Part shown: positions 37,126-45,806 of the stretch, piece by piece
How the letters are laid out: every line of letters starts with the position of its first letter
How positions within the stretch are numbered: the stretch's first letter is position 1
NCBI GenBank assembly: GCA_963813485.1
Contig: CAWEZE010000017.1
Span: forward strand, 62,001 to 126,000
DNA: 64,000 bases
From: DASQUK01 sp963813485
GTDB taxonomy: Bacteria; Actinomycetota; Acidimicrobiia; Acidimicrobiales; VFJN01
Direction of reading: 5' to 3'
The notes under the pieces: model-generated
Database searches by the model: none
What the model saw: the letters and a program-made list of their open reading frames with translations, nothing else
What the model was told of the DNA's origin: nothing
Program-made: the position numbers and the translations under genes

Positions 37126-38313
37126 TCAGGCGACCCGCTGCAGCAGCGTGCCGGTGCCGAGCCCACCACCGCAGCACATGGTGACCAGCGCGTGCTCGCC
37201 GTCGCTGCGCTCGAGCTCGTGGACGGCCTTGGTCACGAGTATGCAGCCGGTGCCGCCGAGCGGGTGCCCGAGGGCGATGGCGCCGCCGTTCGGGTTCACC
37301 TTCTCCATGTCGGCTCCGCAGGCCTTGGCCCAGGCCAGCACGACCGACGCGAACGCCTCGTTGATCTCGATCACGTCGACGTCGTCGAGGCGCAGGCCGC
37401 TCCGGTCGAGCAGGCGCTCGGTGGCGGGGATCGGCCCCTCGAGCATCAGCACCGGGTCGCAGCCGACCAGGCACGTCTGCGCCACCCGCGCCCGGGCCCG
37501 TAGCCCCAGCTCGTCGGCCATGTCCTTGGCCATGACCAGCACCGCCGCGGCGCCGTCGGCGATCTGGGAGCTGGTCCCCGCGGTGTGGATCCCGTCGTCG
37601 CGTGCCACCGGCTTGAGGGCGGCGAGCGCCTCCAGGCTCGTCTCGCGCGGCACCTCGTCGACGGCGAACGTGACGGTCTCGTCCAGCCGTCGGCCGTCGT
37701 CGTCGACCTTGACGGCTTCGATCGGTAGCACCTGGGTCTCGAAGCGGCCCTCGTCGAGGGCCCGGCGGGCTCGGAGCTGCGACTCGAGCCCGAACGCGTC
37801 GGCATCAAGGCGGGTGATGCCGTACTTGGCGGCAATGCGCTCGGCGCCCTCGAACTGCGACGTGAACTCGTAGTGGGCGGCGTAGGTGCGGTTCACGGGC
37901 TTGCCGTGCCCGGCGGCGGCGCCGTCCATGGCATTGGCGCCGAGCGGGACGGTGCTCATGTTCTCGACGCCGCAGGCCAACGCAATGTCCTCGGCCCCGG
38001 AGCCGACGAGGCCCACCGCCAGGTTGAATGCCTGCTGGGAAGATCCGCACGCGCTGTCGACGGTCGTGCAGGCGACCGCCTGGGGCAGGCCGGCCGCCAG
38101 CCAGGCGTTGCGGGTGATGTTGCCCGATTGGGCGCCGACCTGATCGATGCAGCCGCCGACCACCTGGCCGACGCTCGCCGGATCGAGGCCGGCGCGATCG
38201 AGCACCGCGGACTGCAGCGGCCCCAGCATGTCGAGGGGGTGAGTGCGGGCCAGCGTGCCATTCTTGCGGCCCACTGCGGTGCGGGCGGCCTCGACGATCA
38301 CGACCTCGCGCAT
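37126..38313 (-). CDS. Acetyl-CoA C-acetyltransferase (thiolase family)
   Basis: The ATG at 38313 follows GAGGAGGAG. The 395-residue product has Cys89 in TTVDSACGSSQQAFNLA, the His in NPNGGAIALGHPLGGTGCIL and the last Cys in TMCCGGGLGTGTLL. It is a full thiolase. The nearby two-domain acyl-CoA dehydrogenase on the same strand suggests a common degradative pathway for fatty acid or steroid side chains. The sequence just upstream of the start resembles that upstream of the dehydrogenase (see findings). Confidence 0.93.
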   Translation of the reverse strand: MREVVIVEAARTAVGRKNGTLARTHPLDMLGPLQSAVLDRAGLDPASVGQVVGGCIDQVGAQSGNITRNAWLAAGLPQAVACTTVDSACGSSQQAFNLAVGLVGSGAEDIALACGVENMSTVPLGANAMDGAAAGHGKPVNRTYAAHYEFTSQFEGAERIAAKYGITRLDADAFGLESQLRARRALDEGRFETQVLPIEAVKVDDDGRRLDETVTFAVDEVPRETSLEALAALKPVARDDGIHTAGTSSQIADGAAAVLVMAKDMADELGLRARARVAQTCLVGCDPVLMLEGPIPATERLLDRSGLRLDDVDVIEINEAFASVVLAWAKACGADMEKVNPNGGAIALGHPLGGTGCILVTKAVHELERSDGEHALVTMCCGGGLGTGTLLQRVA

Positions 38314-38500
38314 CGTGTGCTCCTCCTCAGGGTCTGCGATTCCTGATACTCTATTCGCCCGATTAGGACCTGAGCGGATAGGCACGTCCTCTTGGCTCAT
38401 GGTGGTCAGTGTTCCCGGGGAGCCGAGCCGTGGAGCTGGCCGTCGACCGCCAAATTCCCACGCGTAGGCTGCACGAACCGCCCTATCCGCTCGGCTCCTT

Positions 38501-38533
38501 AGCGGATCAGCGGGCCGTCAGCGGATCAGCGGG
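38501..38533. repeat. 14-bp direct repeat at the end of the acyl-CoA dehydrogenase gene
   Basis: AGCGGATCAGCGGG occurs at 38501-38514 and again at 38520-38533. The second copy encodes the last codons of the dehydrogenase. The first duplicates them just past the stop and offers a second in-line stop. It looks like a small tandem duplication. Confidence 0.6.
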
Positions 38534-40675
38534 TCCCTGGGCAGGCCCAGGATGCGCTCGCCGATCTGGTTGCGCTTGATCTCGGACGTGCCGCCGGCGA
38601 TCGACAGCGCCCGGTGCATGAGGACGAGCCTGCCGGATATCGCTCCCGGCCCGTCGAGGAACGCGCCCTCGGGCCCGGTCAGCTCCGCCAGGATCGCGGC
38701 CGCTTCATGGCCGTTCTCCGACAGCACCAGCTTGGTGACGTTGCCCTCGGGCCCGGGCCCGCCGCCGGCTACCGCCCGGTGTGCGCTGCGCAGGTTGAGC
38801 CCATCCATCGCCTGGCTGCGGGCGATGTAGCGACCCACCCGGCCGGCGCCGCCGGACAGTCGCTCGGCGTGGGCGTCGAGCGGGCCGATCAGCGCTGCGC
38901 CGGGCAGCGCCGCGCCGCCCTGCCCGCCACCGATGCTGACGCTCTCGTTGCCGAGCGTGGCGCGGGCCACGGTCCATCCGCCGTCGACGGGCCCCACGAC
39001 GTCGTCGTCCGGCACGAACACGTCGTTGAAGAACACCTCGTTGAACTCGGACCCTCCCGTCGGCATCTTGAGTGGCCGCACCTCGACGCCGTTGGCCTTC
39101 ATGTCGATCACCATGGTGCTGATGCCGTTGTGCTTGGGTGCGTCGGGGTTGGTGCGCACGGTGGCGAGGCCATAGCGGCTGAGGTGCGCCCCGCTGGTCC
39201 ACACCTTCTGGCCATTCACGAGCCAGCCACCCTCCACGCGGGTGCCTCGGGTCTTGATGCCGGCTGCGTCCGACCCGGCGTCCGGCTCGCTGAACAGCTG
39301 GCACCAGACGACCTCCTGGGCGAGCGCCGGACGCACCCACCGGTCGACCTGGTCGGGGGAGGCGTGCTGGATCAGTGTCAGGATGACCCACCCGGTGATG
39401 CCGTAAGTTCGGGCGACTGATGCCGGCGGCAGCGAACTCCTGCTCGATCACGAGCTGCTCGACCGCTCCCGCCGCCCGTCCCCAGGGCGGCGGCCAGTGA
39501 GGCGTGACATACCCCGAGTCGATGAGCTCCCGGCGGCGACCGTCCTCGTCGAGGTTCTCGACGCCCGCGACGAAGGTGCGCACCTCCTCGCGGGATGCCT
39601 CGGCCTCCGGCGGCAGGTCGACGGTGCGCTCGCGGCGCACACCCCGGCGGGTCAGGTCCGTGACCGCCACCGCGGCGGCCTCGGTGTCGACGATCGCCGC
39701 GATGGCGGCGGCACGCCGCAGGTAGAGGTGCGCGTCGTGCTCCCACGTGTAGCCGATGCCGCCGTGCACCTGCATGTTGAGCTGGGCGCAGAGGTCGGCG
39801 GCGGGCACGGCCAGCGTGGCGGCGACCGCCGCGATGTAGCTGAACTGGTCGCCTCCGCCGGCGGCCGCCCGGGCGGCGTCCCACACGGCAGCGGTCGCCA
39901 GCTCGGTCGCCACCAGCATGTCGGCGCAGTGGTGCTTGACGGCCTGGAACGTGGCGATCGGGCGGCCGAACTGCTCACGGACCTTGGCGTACTCGCTGGC
40001 CGTCTCGGTGCAGGCCCGGGCGACACCGGTCGCCTCGGCGGCCAGGATCGCCCGGGCCAGGTCGAGCAGCACCGCTTGGCCGCCGACCACCACGTCGGCC
40101 GGGGTCCCCTCGAGCGTGACGTTGGCCGCCCGTCGCGTCGGGTCGAGGTTCGGGTGGGCCTCGACGGTCACACCCGGGTCGTGCACGTCGACGACGGCGA
40201 CGTCGGCTCCGACCGGTACGAGCAGGACGTCGGCCAGCCCGGCGCCCAGCACAACCCCGGCACCTCCGTACGCGGCCCCGTCGCGGACCTCGACGTCGCC
40301 GCCGAGGGCGACCGCACCGATCGTCGTGCCCGCGGCGAGCCCGGGCAGGAGGCGCTCCTGCAGGTCGGCGGGGGCGGCCGCGGCCAGAACGGCGCTGGCG
40401 ATGACGGTGGGGACGAACGGGCCCGGGGCCACGGCGCGTCCTAGTTCCTCGACCACGACGACCAGCTCGGGCAGCCCGTAGCCCGACCCGCCGCGCGCCT
40501 CGGGGATGTGCAGCCCGAGCCAGCCGAGTGCACGCAGCTCGTCCCACAGCTCGGGCCGATCCTCGGTCGGGGCCTCGAGGAGCCGGCGGGCGGCGGCGGT
40601 GGCGTTGTGCTTGAGCAGGAAGTCGGCGACGGTGTCGCCGAGGGCCCGATGATCTTCGGTGATGGCGATCGGCAT
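38518..40675 (-). CDS. Fused two-domain acyl-CoA dehydrogenase, frameshift near 39407
   Basis: Two acyl-CoA dehydrogenase domains lie in one gene (about 720 residues). Domain 1 (from ATG 40675) ends with YAKVREQFGRPIATFQAVKH, QLNMQVHGGIGYTWEHDAHL and YLRRAAA. Domain 2 begins RTFVAGVENLDEDGRRRELI, changes frame after AGISRPN near 39407, and goes on YGITGWVILTLIQHASPDQV, CQLFSEPDAGSDAAGIKTRG, VNGQKVWTSGAHLSRYGLAT and SIAGGTSEIKRNQIGERILG. The fused form matches mycobacterial FadE34-type enzymes, where a heterodimer is replaced by one chain, and which act on steroid side-chain CoA esters. The substrate here is inference. Confidence 0.85.
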
Positions 40676-40800
40676 GGCTAAACAGTAGCCTCTATTCTGG
40701 CGCTGTCCGACTAGAGGAACTGTGACAAGGCCCGGCGCGAGACGTCACAGCGTCCGCAGGGAAGAACCTCGGCGTCACGCTGATCGCCCACAGGACTCGT

Positions 40801-42192
40801 TCAGTGACGGAAGCCCTCGCGACCTTCGGTGCTGGGGAGCGGGGCCGGGAGCCGGTCGAGGTACTCGACGTGGCGGCGGAGGTCGGCGACGAGCATGTCG
40901 GCGAGGTCGCGGGAGACGCCGTTGCGGATGACTATCCGCAACGCGGTGAGGTCCTGTCGATTCTCAGGGAATGTGTACGCCGGCACCAGCCAGCCCCGGT
41001 CACGCAGCCGCTCGGACACGTCGAACACGGTGTAGGGCCGCGCGTTCCCGTCGAGGGTGAACGCGAACACCGGAAGCTCACTGCCGTCGGTGAGCAATCG
41101 GAACGGGCCGAGCTTGGCGATGGCGTCCGCCGTGTAGCGCGCCACGTCGCGAGCGGCCTGTTGCACCCGCCGGTAGCCGTCGAACCCCAGGCGCAGGAAG
41201 TTGTAGTACTGGGCCCCGACCTGGTTGCCGGGCCGCGAGAAGTTCAACGCGAACGTCGGCATGTCCCCGCCGAGGTAGTTGACCTTGAACACCAGGTCGT
41301 CGGGGAGGGCGTCGGGGTTGCGCCAGATGACCCACCCGACGCCCGGGTAGACGAGCCCGTACTTGTGGCCCGAGGCGTTGATCGACTGCACGCGGGGCAG
41401 ACTGAAGTCCCAGACGAGGTCCGGGTCGAGGAAGGGCGCAATGAACGCGCCCGACGCCCCGTCGACGTGCACAGGCACGTCCAGCCCCGAGTCGGCCTGG
41501 AACCGGTCGAGCGCCGCGCAGATGTCGGCGACCGGCTCGTACGACCCGTCGAACGTCGAGCCCAGCACCGCGACGACACCGATCGTGTTCTCGTCGCAGT
41601 GCGCCACCGCCGGGTCCGCCGTCAGGTGGAAGCGATCGCCCTCCATGGGCACCAGCCGGGCCTCGACCTCCCAGTAGCGACAGAACTTCTCCCAGCAGAC
41701 CTGCACGTTGGCGCCCATCACCATGTTGGGTTGATCGGTGGGTCTGCCGGCCGCCCGTTGCCGCTCGCGCCAGCGCCACTTCAGCGCCATGCCGGCGAGC
41801 ATCGCGGCCTCGCTGGAGCCGGTCGTCGACGTTCCCGTGGCCTCGTCCTCGTCTGACGAGTTCCACAGCCGGCTGAGCATGTTCACGCAGCGCTGCTCGA
41901 GCTCCGCCGTGCGCGGGTACTCGTCCTTGTCGATCATGTTCTTGTCGAACGTCTCCGCCATCAGCACGCGCGCCTGAGGCTCCATCCACGTCGTCACGAA
42001 CGTGGCCAGGTTCAGACGCGCGTTGCCGTCGAGCATCAGCTCGTCGTGCACGATCTGGTAGGCGGTCTCTGGAAGCATCTCCGTGTCCGGGATGCGGTGG
42101 CGCGGCGCGTGCGTCGCCTCCCCGCCGCGGGTGTAGACGGGGTTCACGGACAAGGGAGCCGCGTCGTCGGCGAGCTTGCGGTGAAGTGCCAT
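40801..42192 (-). CDS. gadB: Glutamate decarboxylase
   Basis: This is a 463-residue PLP enzyme. ATG 42192 is preceded by GGAAGGGGAAA. The cofactor lysine is K277 in INASGHKYGLVYPGVGWVIW, one residue from its place in E. coli GadB. Other family marks are ARLNLATFVTTWMEPQARVL, TGTSTTGSSEAAMLAGMALK, VHVDGASGAFIAPFLDPDLV, and the closing FRH. It converts glutamate plus a proton to GABA and CO2, which raises internal pH under acid stress. No gadC antiporter is seen in the window. The promoter region holds a motif shared with the NDH-2 operon. Confidence 0.95.
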   Translation of the reverse strand: MALHRKLADDAAPLSVNPVYTRGGEATHAPRHRIPDTEMLPETAYQIVHDELMLDGNARLNLATFVTTWMEPQARVLMAETFDKNMIDKDEYPRTAELEQRCVNMLSRLWNSSDEDEATGTSTTGSSEAAMLAGMALKWRWRERQRAAGRPTDQPNMVMGANVQVCWEKFCRYWEVEARLVPMEGDRFHLTADPAVAHCDENTIGVVAVLGSTFDGSYEPVADICAALDRFQADSGLDVPVHVDGASGAFIAPFLDPDLVWDFSLPRVQSINASGHKYGLVYPGVGWVIWRNPDALPDDLVFKVNYLGGDMPTFALNFSRPGNQVGAQYYNFLRLGFDGYRRVQQAARDVARYTADAIAKLGPFRLLTDGSELPVFAFTLDGNARPYTVFDVSERLRDRGWLVPAYTFPENRQDLTALRIVIRNGVSRDLADMLVADLRRHVEYLDRLPAPLPSTEGREGFRH

Positions 42193-42252
42193 GGGGTTTC
42201 CCCTTCCGTTGGGCCTGCCCCGACGATATGGAGAGGTCCAGCGCCCGCCACG

Positions 42253-42273
42253 TCCCCCCATCGGGGTGAATTC
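42253..42273 (-). promoter_or_regulatory. TTCACCCCGATGGGGGGA promoter motif of the glutamate decarboxylase gene
   Basis: Read on the minus strand, TTCACCCCGATGGGGGGA lies about 65 bases before the gadB start. About 25 bases downstream of it is CCATAT, a possible -10. The same 18-mer, with one C-to-T change, precedes the NDH-2 operon at about 63.02 kb. This is a likely activator site or unusual -35 region. Confidence 0.5.
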
Positions 42274-42343
42274 CGGTGTCCCCGCCGGGGCAGGCCGGGT
42301 TGCGTAGCATCGCCGGCGTGATCGGCGGCCTCACCCGTTAGCC

Positions 42344-44036
42344 ATGCGCGCCTGGCTCTCGCGCCTGGTCCTGGCGGTCGCCCGCCTCAGCCCGGCTGTT
42401 CGCCCTCACCGTCGTCGTCACACCCGTGTTGCTCGTCCGCAATCTCTTCGGTCCCACTGCCGGTCCGCGGGTGTTGCGCTGGTACTTCGAGGCATGCGGC
42501 GGCGGCTACGTGAAGGTCGGGCAGCTGCTGGCGACCCGCTACGACCTCCTGCCGGTCGAGTACACCGAGGAGCTCGGCAAGCTCCTCGACTCCCTGCGCC
42601 CGGTCCCCACCCCGAAGATCATCCAGGAGATCGAGCGCGGGCTGGGCCGGCCGGTTCCCGAGGCGTTCGCGTCGTTCGGGCCCGAACCGATGGCCACGGC
42701 CTCGCTGGCGCAGGTGCACGGCGCGGTGCTTGCCGGACGGCGACGAGGTGGTGGTCAAGGTGCTGAAGCCGGGGATCGGCGACCGCGTCCGCATCGACCT
42801 GCGGTTCCTGCGCCTGAGCGCTCGGGTGCTCGACCTGCTGCCCGGTGCTGCGGGGCCTCGACGTGAGCGGCCTGATCGACGACCTCTCCCGCACGGCCAT
42901 CGACGAGCTCGACCTGGGCCGCGAGGCGATGTACACCGCCTACCTCCACGAGCAGATGGCCGCGGACCGATCGCGCACTACGCGCCCCGCGTGTACCGCG
43001 AACTGTCCAGCCGCAACGTGCTCACCCTGGAGCGCATCCACGGCGTGACGGTGCGAGAGATGCTCACCGCCACCACCAACGGCAACGGCGGCATGCTCGA
43101 GGCGTGGGCGGCGCGGGGGATCACGCCGCGCCGGACCGCGGTGATCCTGCTGCGGTCCGTCCTGGAGCAGACGATGCGCTACCGGACGTTCAACGCCGAC
43201 CCCCACCCGTCCAACCTGATCGTCAGCGATGGCGGGACCCTCAACTGGGTCGACTTCGGTGCGGTCGGCTGGATCGACGAGCGCCAGTGGGAGCTGCAGC
43301 TACGGCTCAGGGATGCGATCGCCAACGAGCAGATCCACCAGCGCGTACCTCGCCCTGCTCGAGAGCATGGAGCCGCTGCCCTTCCGGAACCTCAGCCGGT
43401 TCGAACAGGAGATCAAGCGGATCCTGAGCGACTTCCTGATCGCGTCCGCGCGACCCGACGGCGCCGCTCAGCCAGAAGAGCACGGGCTCGTTCCTGGTCA
43501 AGACGTTGGCGACCCTGCGGCGCAACCGGCTCCCCATGACGTCGAGCACGATCCAGCTCTACCGCACCATCGTCGTCGCCGACATCGTGATGCTCAGCCT
43601 CTACCCGGCGATCGACTGGAGGGGCCACCTCCGCCGCTTCCTCCGCGACCTCTCGATCGACCTGCTCCAGCAGGCCGTGCGGGAGCCGCTGACATCCCCG
43701 TACACGGGTTTCCGGCTGGCCCGCGCGCCGATGGCGGCAGCCGACACGATCGAATGGGTGGTCCGCCGACTACCCGACATCGGTCGGCAGACGCTGCGCA
43801 CGCTGTCGGCCGGCGAGCGACTCATACCCCACGCACTCCGGCTGTTGCGCCGGGCCGTCGGTGCTGGCGATCATCGGCGCCCTCGGGCTGGCGGTGATCA
43901 AGCCCGACGTCTCCTCGGAGAGCGCGTTCGGGGACGGTTCGTGCTCCGCATCGCCGACAACCCCTGGCCGGCGGTCACCATTGGTGTGCTCACCGCCTTG
44001 GTGCTGAGCTCGTTCATCCGGAGGCTCGAGGCGTGA
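42344..44036 (+). CDS. ABC1/AarF (UbiB-like) atypical kinase, broken by about seven frameshifts
   Basis: Successive frames rebuild one protein. GGGYVKVGQLLATRYDLLP holds the KxGQ motif. PMATASLAQVHGAVL and DEVVVKVLKPG carry the Ala-rich loop and lysine. IDELDLGREAMYTAY and LTLERIHGVTVREML follow. NADPHPSNLIVSDGGTLNWV then VDFG is the catalytic and metal-binding part. A C-terminal region ends in a hydrophobic segment, VTIGVLTALVLSSFI. Shifts lie near 42400, 42735, 42850, 42965, 43345, 43465 and 43870. ABC1 kinases support quinone synthesis or lipid homeostasis at the membrane. Since every motif survives, sequencing indels are as likely as true decay. Confidence 0.8.
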
Positions 44037-44063
44037 CGCCGGCCCCCGTGGATCTCGAGGCGG

Positions 44064-44465
44064 CTACGCCTTCCGGCTGCGGCCCGCCGATTCACTGGTC
44101 GCGGCCGCCGTCTTCCGGGCGTCGATCGCGCTGAGCCGCTGGGCGACCAGGTCGGCGAGGCGCTCGTAATCGAGGTCGTCGTCGGCGGCTGCCTGCGATC
44201 GCACGCTGAGTCCGTCGGACATCTGGCGCACGACGGTCGCGAGCTCGTCCAGCAGGCGCGCATTGGCCCGAATCACGCCGGCGACCGAACGGCCCATCAG
44301 GTCGGGGAATCGGTTCGTGCCCTCCAGCTCGTGCGAAAAAGCCTCGGATGCCTCGGTGAAGCCGTCCACCACACCGCGCGTGAACCGCGTCGGCATGTCC
44401 TCGTCCAGGTGCGCTGCATACCCTTCGCGAATCGGCTCGCCATCAGGTGCGGTGTTGGTCGACAT
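44064..44465 (-). CDS. Hypothetical helical protein
   Basis: I do not recognise the family. The 133-residue product is rich in charged residues and predicted helices: TRFTRGVVDGFTEASEAFSH, FPDLMGRSVAGVIRANARLL, DELATVVRQMSDGLSVRSQ, YERLADLVAQRLSAIDARKT. It has no membrane segment. The basic C-terminal tail (SAGRSRKA) could touch DNA or membrane lipids. It is divergent from the DUF7144 gene, and the gap between them contains a TCATCC-type motif. Confidence 0.55.
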   Translation of the reverse strand: MSTNTAPDGEPIREGYAAHLDEDMPTRFTRGVVDGFTEASEAFSHELEGTNRFPDLMGRSVAGVIRANARLLDELATVVRQMSDGLSVRSQAAADDDLDYERLADLVAQRLSAIDARKTAAATSESAGRSRKA

Positions 44466-44596
44466 GCTCGAACCCCCGTCGCGGGTTGGGACCAGGTTTG
44501 AGTCAAGAAGCGACCCGGCGTCTGCACATCGCCCACACCGGGTGATTCCGAACGATAACCGACCTCACCATGCGGTCCGGATGACACTGAGCGTCC

Positions 44597-44616
44597 CTCA
44601 TCCGGATCGGGTGATG
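44597..44616 (+). promoter_or_regulatory. TCATCCGGATCGGGTGATG motif before the DUF7144 gene
   Basis: The site sits between the divergent genes at 44465 and 44673. It resembles TTCAYCCCNTCGRGGCGATG at 48.1, 51.7 and 52.7 kb. It is centred on TCCGGA. A regulatory role is inferred from likeness and place only. Confidence 0.35.
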
Positions 44617-44672
44617 TCAGCGTCTTCCTCGTGCGGCACCATCCCTCTGTTCACAGGCCCAAGGAGGCTTAA

Positions 44673-45062
44673 GTGGAATCTGTGCGAATTCGCAGCGGTT
44701 GGGTGACGTTCGCAGCGATCGTCGCCGGCGTGCTGGGGGTATTCAACATCTTGAGCGGCATCGCCGCCATAGCGGAGGACGACCAGACCGAGGCGCTGCA
44801 CGAGGTGCTCTTCGGCGTCAACATCACGGCGTGGGGATGGTTCTGGCTCATCCTCGGGGTGCTGCAGGTCATCACGGCGTGGCTGATCTACCAGCGATCC
44901 GTGGTCGGCCAGACGCTCGGGCTCATATGGGCGTTCGTCATTGCGTCGCTCTCGGTGTTCATGATCTTCGTCGCTCCGATCTGGGCCCTCGTTGTCATGG
45001 GACTCAGCGTCACCGTGATCTGGGCGCTCACGGCGTTCCCCGAGGACTTCGGCGAAGCCTGA
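44673..45062 (+). CDS. DUF7144 family four-helix membrane protein
   Basis: This is a 129-residue protein from a GTG with AAGGAGG nine bases upstream. It has four predicted membrane helices: WVTFAAIVAGVLGVFNILSG, AWGWFWLILGVLQVITAWLI, LIWAFVIASLSVFMIFV and IWALVVMGLSVTVIWALTAF. It is a clear paralogue of the protein at 2817-3245 (same WGW, LSG and VIWAL marks). Function is unknown. A perfect hairpin 50 bases after the stop should end its transcript. Confidence 0.82.
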   Translation: MESVRIRSGWVTFAAIVAGVLGVFNILSGIAAIAEDDQTEALHEVLFGVNITAWGWFWLILGVLQVITAWLIYQRSVVGQTLGLIWAFVIASLSVFMIFVAPIWALVVMGLSVTVIWALTAFPEDFGEA

Positions 45063-45111
45063 CGTAGCGGTCACACGCCAGGGTTGCCATCGGGCTTCCC
45101 GTCCGCTGGTG

Positions 45112-45147
45112 GGCAACTAGGTGGGTCTCCGGGCCCACCTAGTTGCC
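45112..45147. terminator. Perfect 14-bp stem-loop, probable terminator
   Basis: GGCAACTAGGTGGG (45112-45125) and its exact reverse complement (45134-45147) enclose an eight-base loop. It lies 50 bases past the DUF7144 stop and about 230 bases before the AhpD/CMD gene. There is no T-run, as is common in high-GC actinobacteria. The symmetry means it could act in either direction, or be a protein-binding site. Confidence 0.65.
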
Positions 45148-45378
45148 GCTCGGATGCATCGCGATCAGGAGATCGTCGCGGCAGCGGGCGAATCGTCCAC
45201 TGTGGGCGATGCGCGGACGGCGGGTGTCCTGCTGACTGGCAATCGAGGCGGCACGCTCGAGAGGAGTGCAGGATGGCCGTGGGCCCGGCGACTGCGTGGA
45301 CGAACGCGCTCGATGCGCTCAACTGCTCGTCGAGCTCGTGATCGTGCGCCATGTGTCCCGAGCCGGGAGAGGCAGGCC

Positions 45379-45720
45379 GTGAGGGCTGAGCACGAGGATC
45401 TCCTGCGGAAACTGGCCCTCAACGACGAGGGCGCCCTGGCGTCGCTGCTCGGTGCCGGGTTCGCCGATGCCGAGCCGGGCGGGCTGGATGCCAAGACGAC
45501 TGCGCTGGTACGACTCGCCGGGCTCGTAGCGGTCGAGTCCGCGCCCGCCAGCTACCAATGGAGCGTCACACGTGCCCTGGCGGCCGGGGCCAGCGACGCC
45601 GAGGTGGTGGCGGTGCTGGTGGCGCTGGCGCCCATCGTGGGCAGCGTGCGCGTGAACTCGGCGGCCCCCGAGGTGGCGCTCGCCATCGGCTGCGACCTCG
45701 ACCTGCTGAGCGATGGGTGA
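45379..45720 (+). CDS. Carboxymuconolactone decarboxylase (AhpD-like) family protein
   Basis: The product is 113 residues from GTG 45379. It has the CMD helical core: GGLDAKTTALVRLAGLVAVE, YQWSVTRALAAGASDAEVVA, VLVALAPIVGSVRVNSAAPE, ALAIGCDLDLL. The C-x-x-C of AhpD peroxidase-reductases is absent, so a thiol redox role is not supported. The fold often forms trimers or hexamers of unknown function. It ends 86 bases before a MalT-like LuxR gene on the same strand, and a damaged paralogue follows that gene. Confidence 0.75.
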   Translation: MRAEHEDLLRKLALNDEGALASLLGAGFADAEPGGLDAKTTALVRLAGLVAVESAPASYQWSVTRALAAGASDAEVVAVLVALAPIVGSVRVNSAAPEVALAIGCDLDLLSDG

Positions 45721-45806
45721 ACACCCAGTGAACGGCCGCTGAACGCGCTGCGTGCCCGGACCAGCGTCCTTTGAAGCGGGGTGGTGCCCGACTTAGCCTC
45801 ATTCGG

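Noticed and set aside
45379..45720. AhpD alkylhydroperoxidase with redox Cys pair
   Set aside because: The helix order is CMD-like, but there is no C-x-x-C, so a peroxidase-reductase role is not supported.
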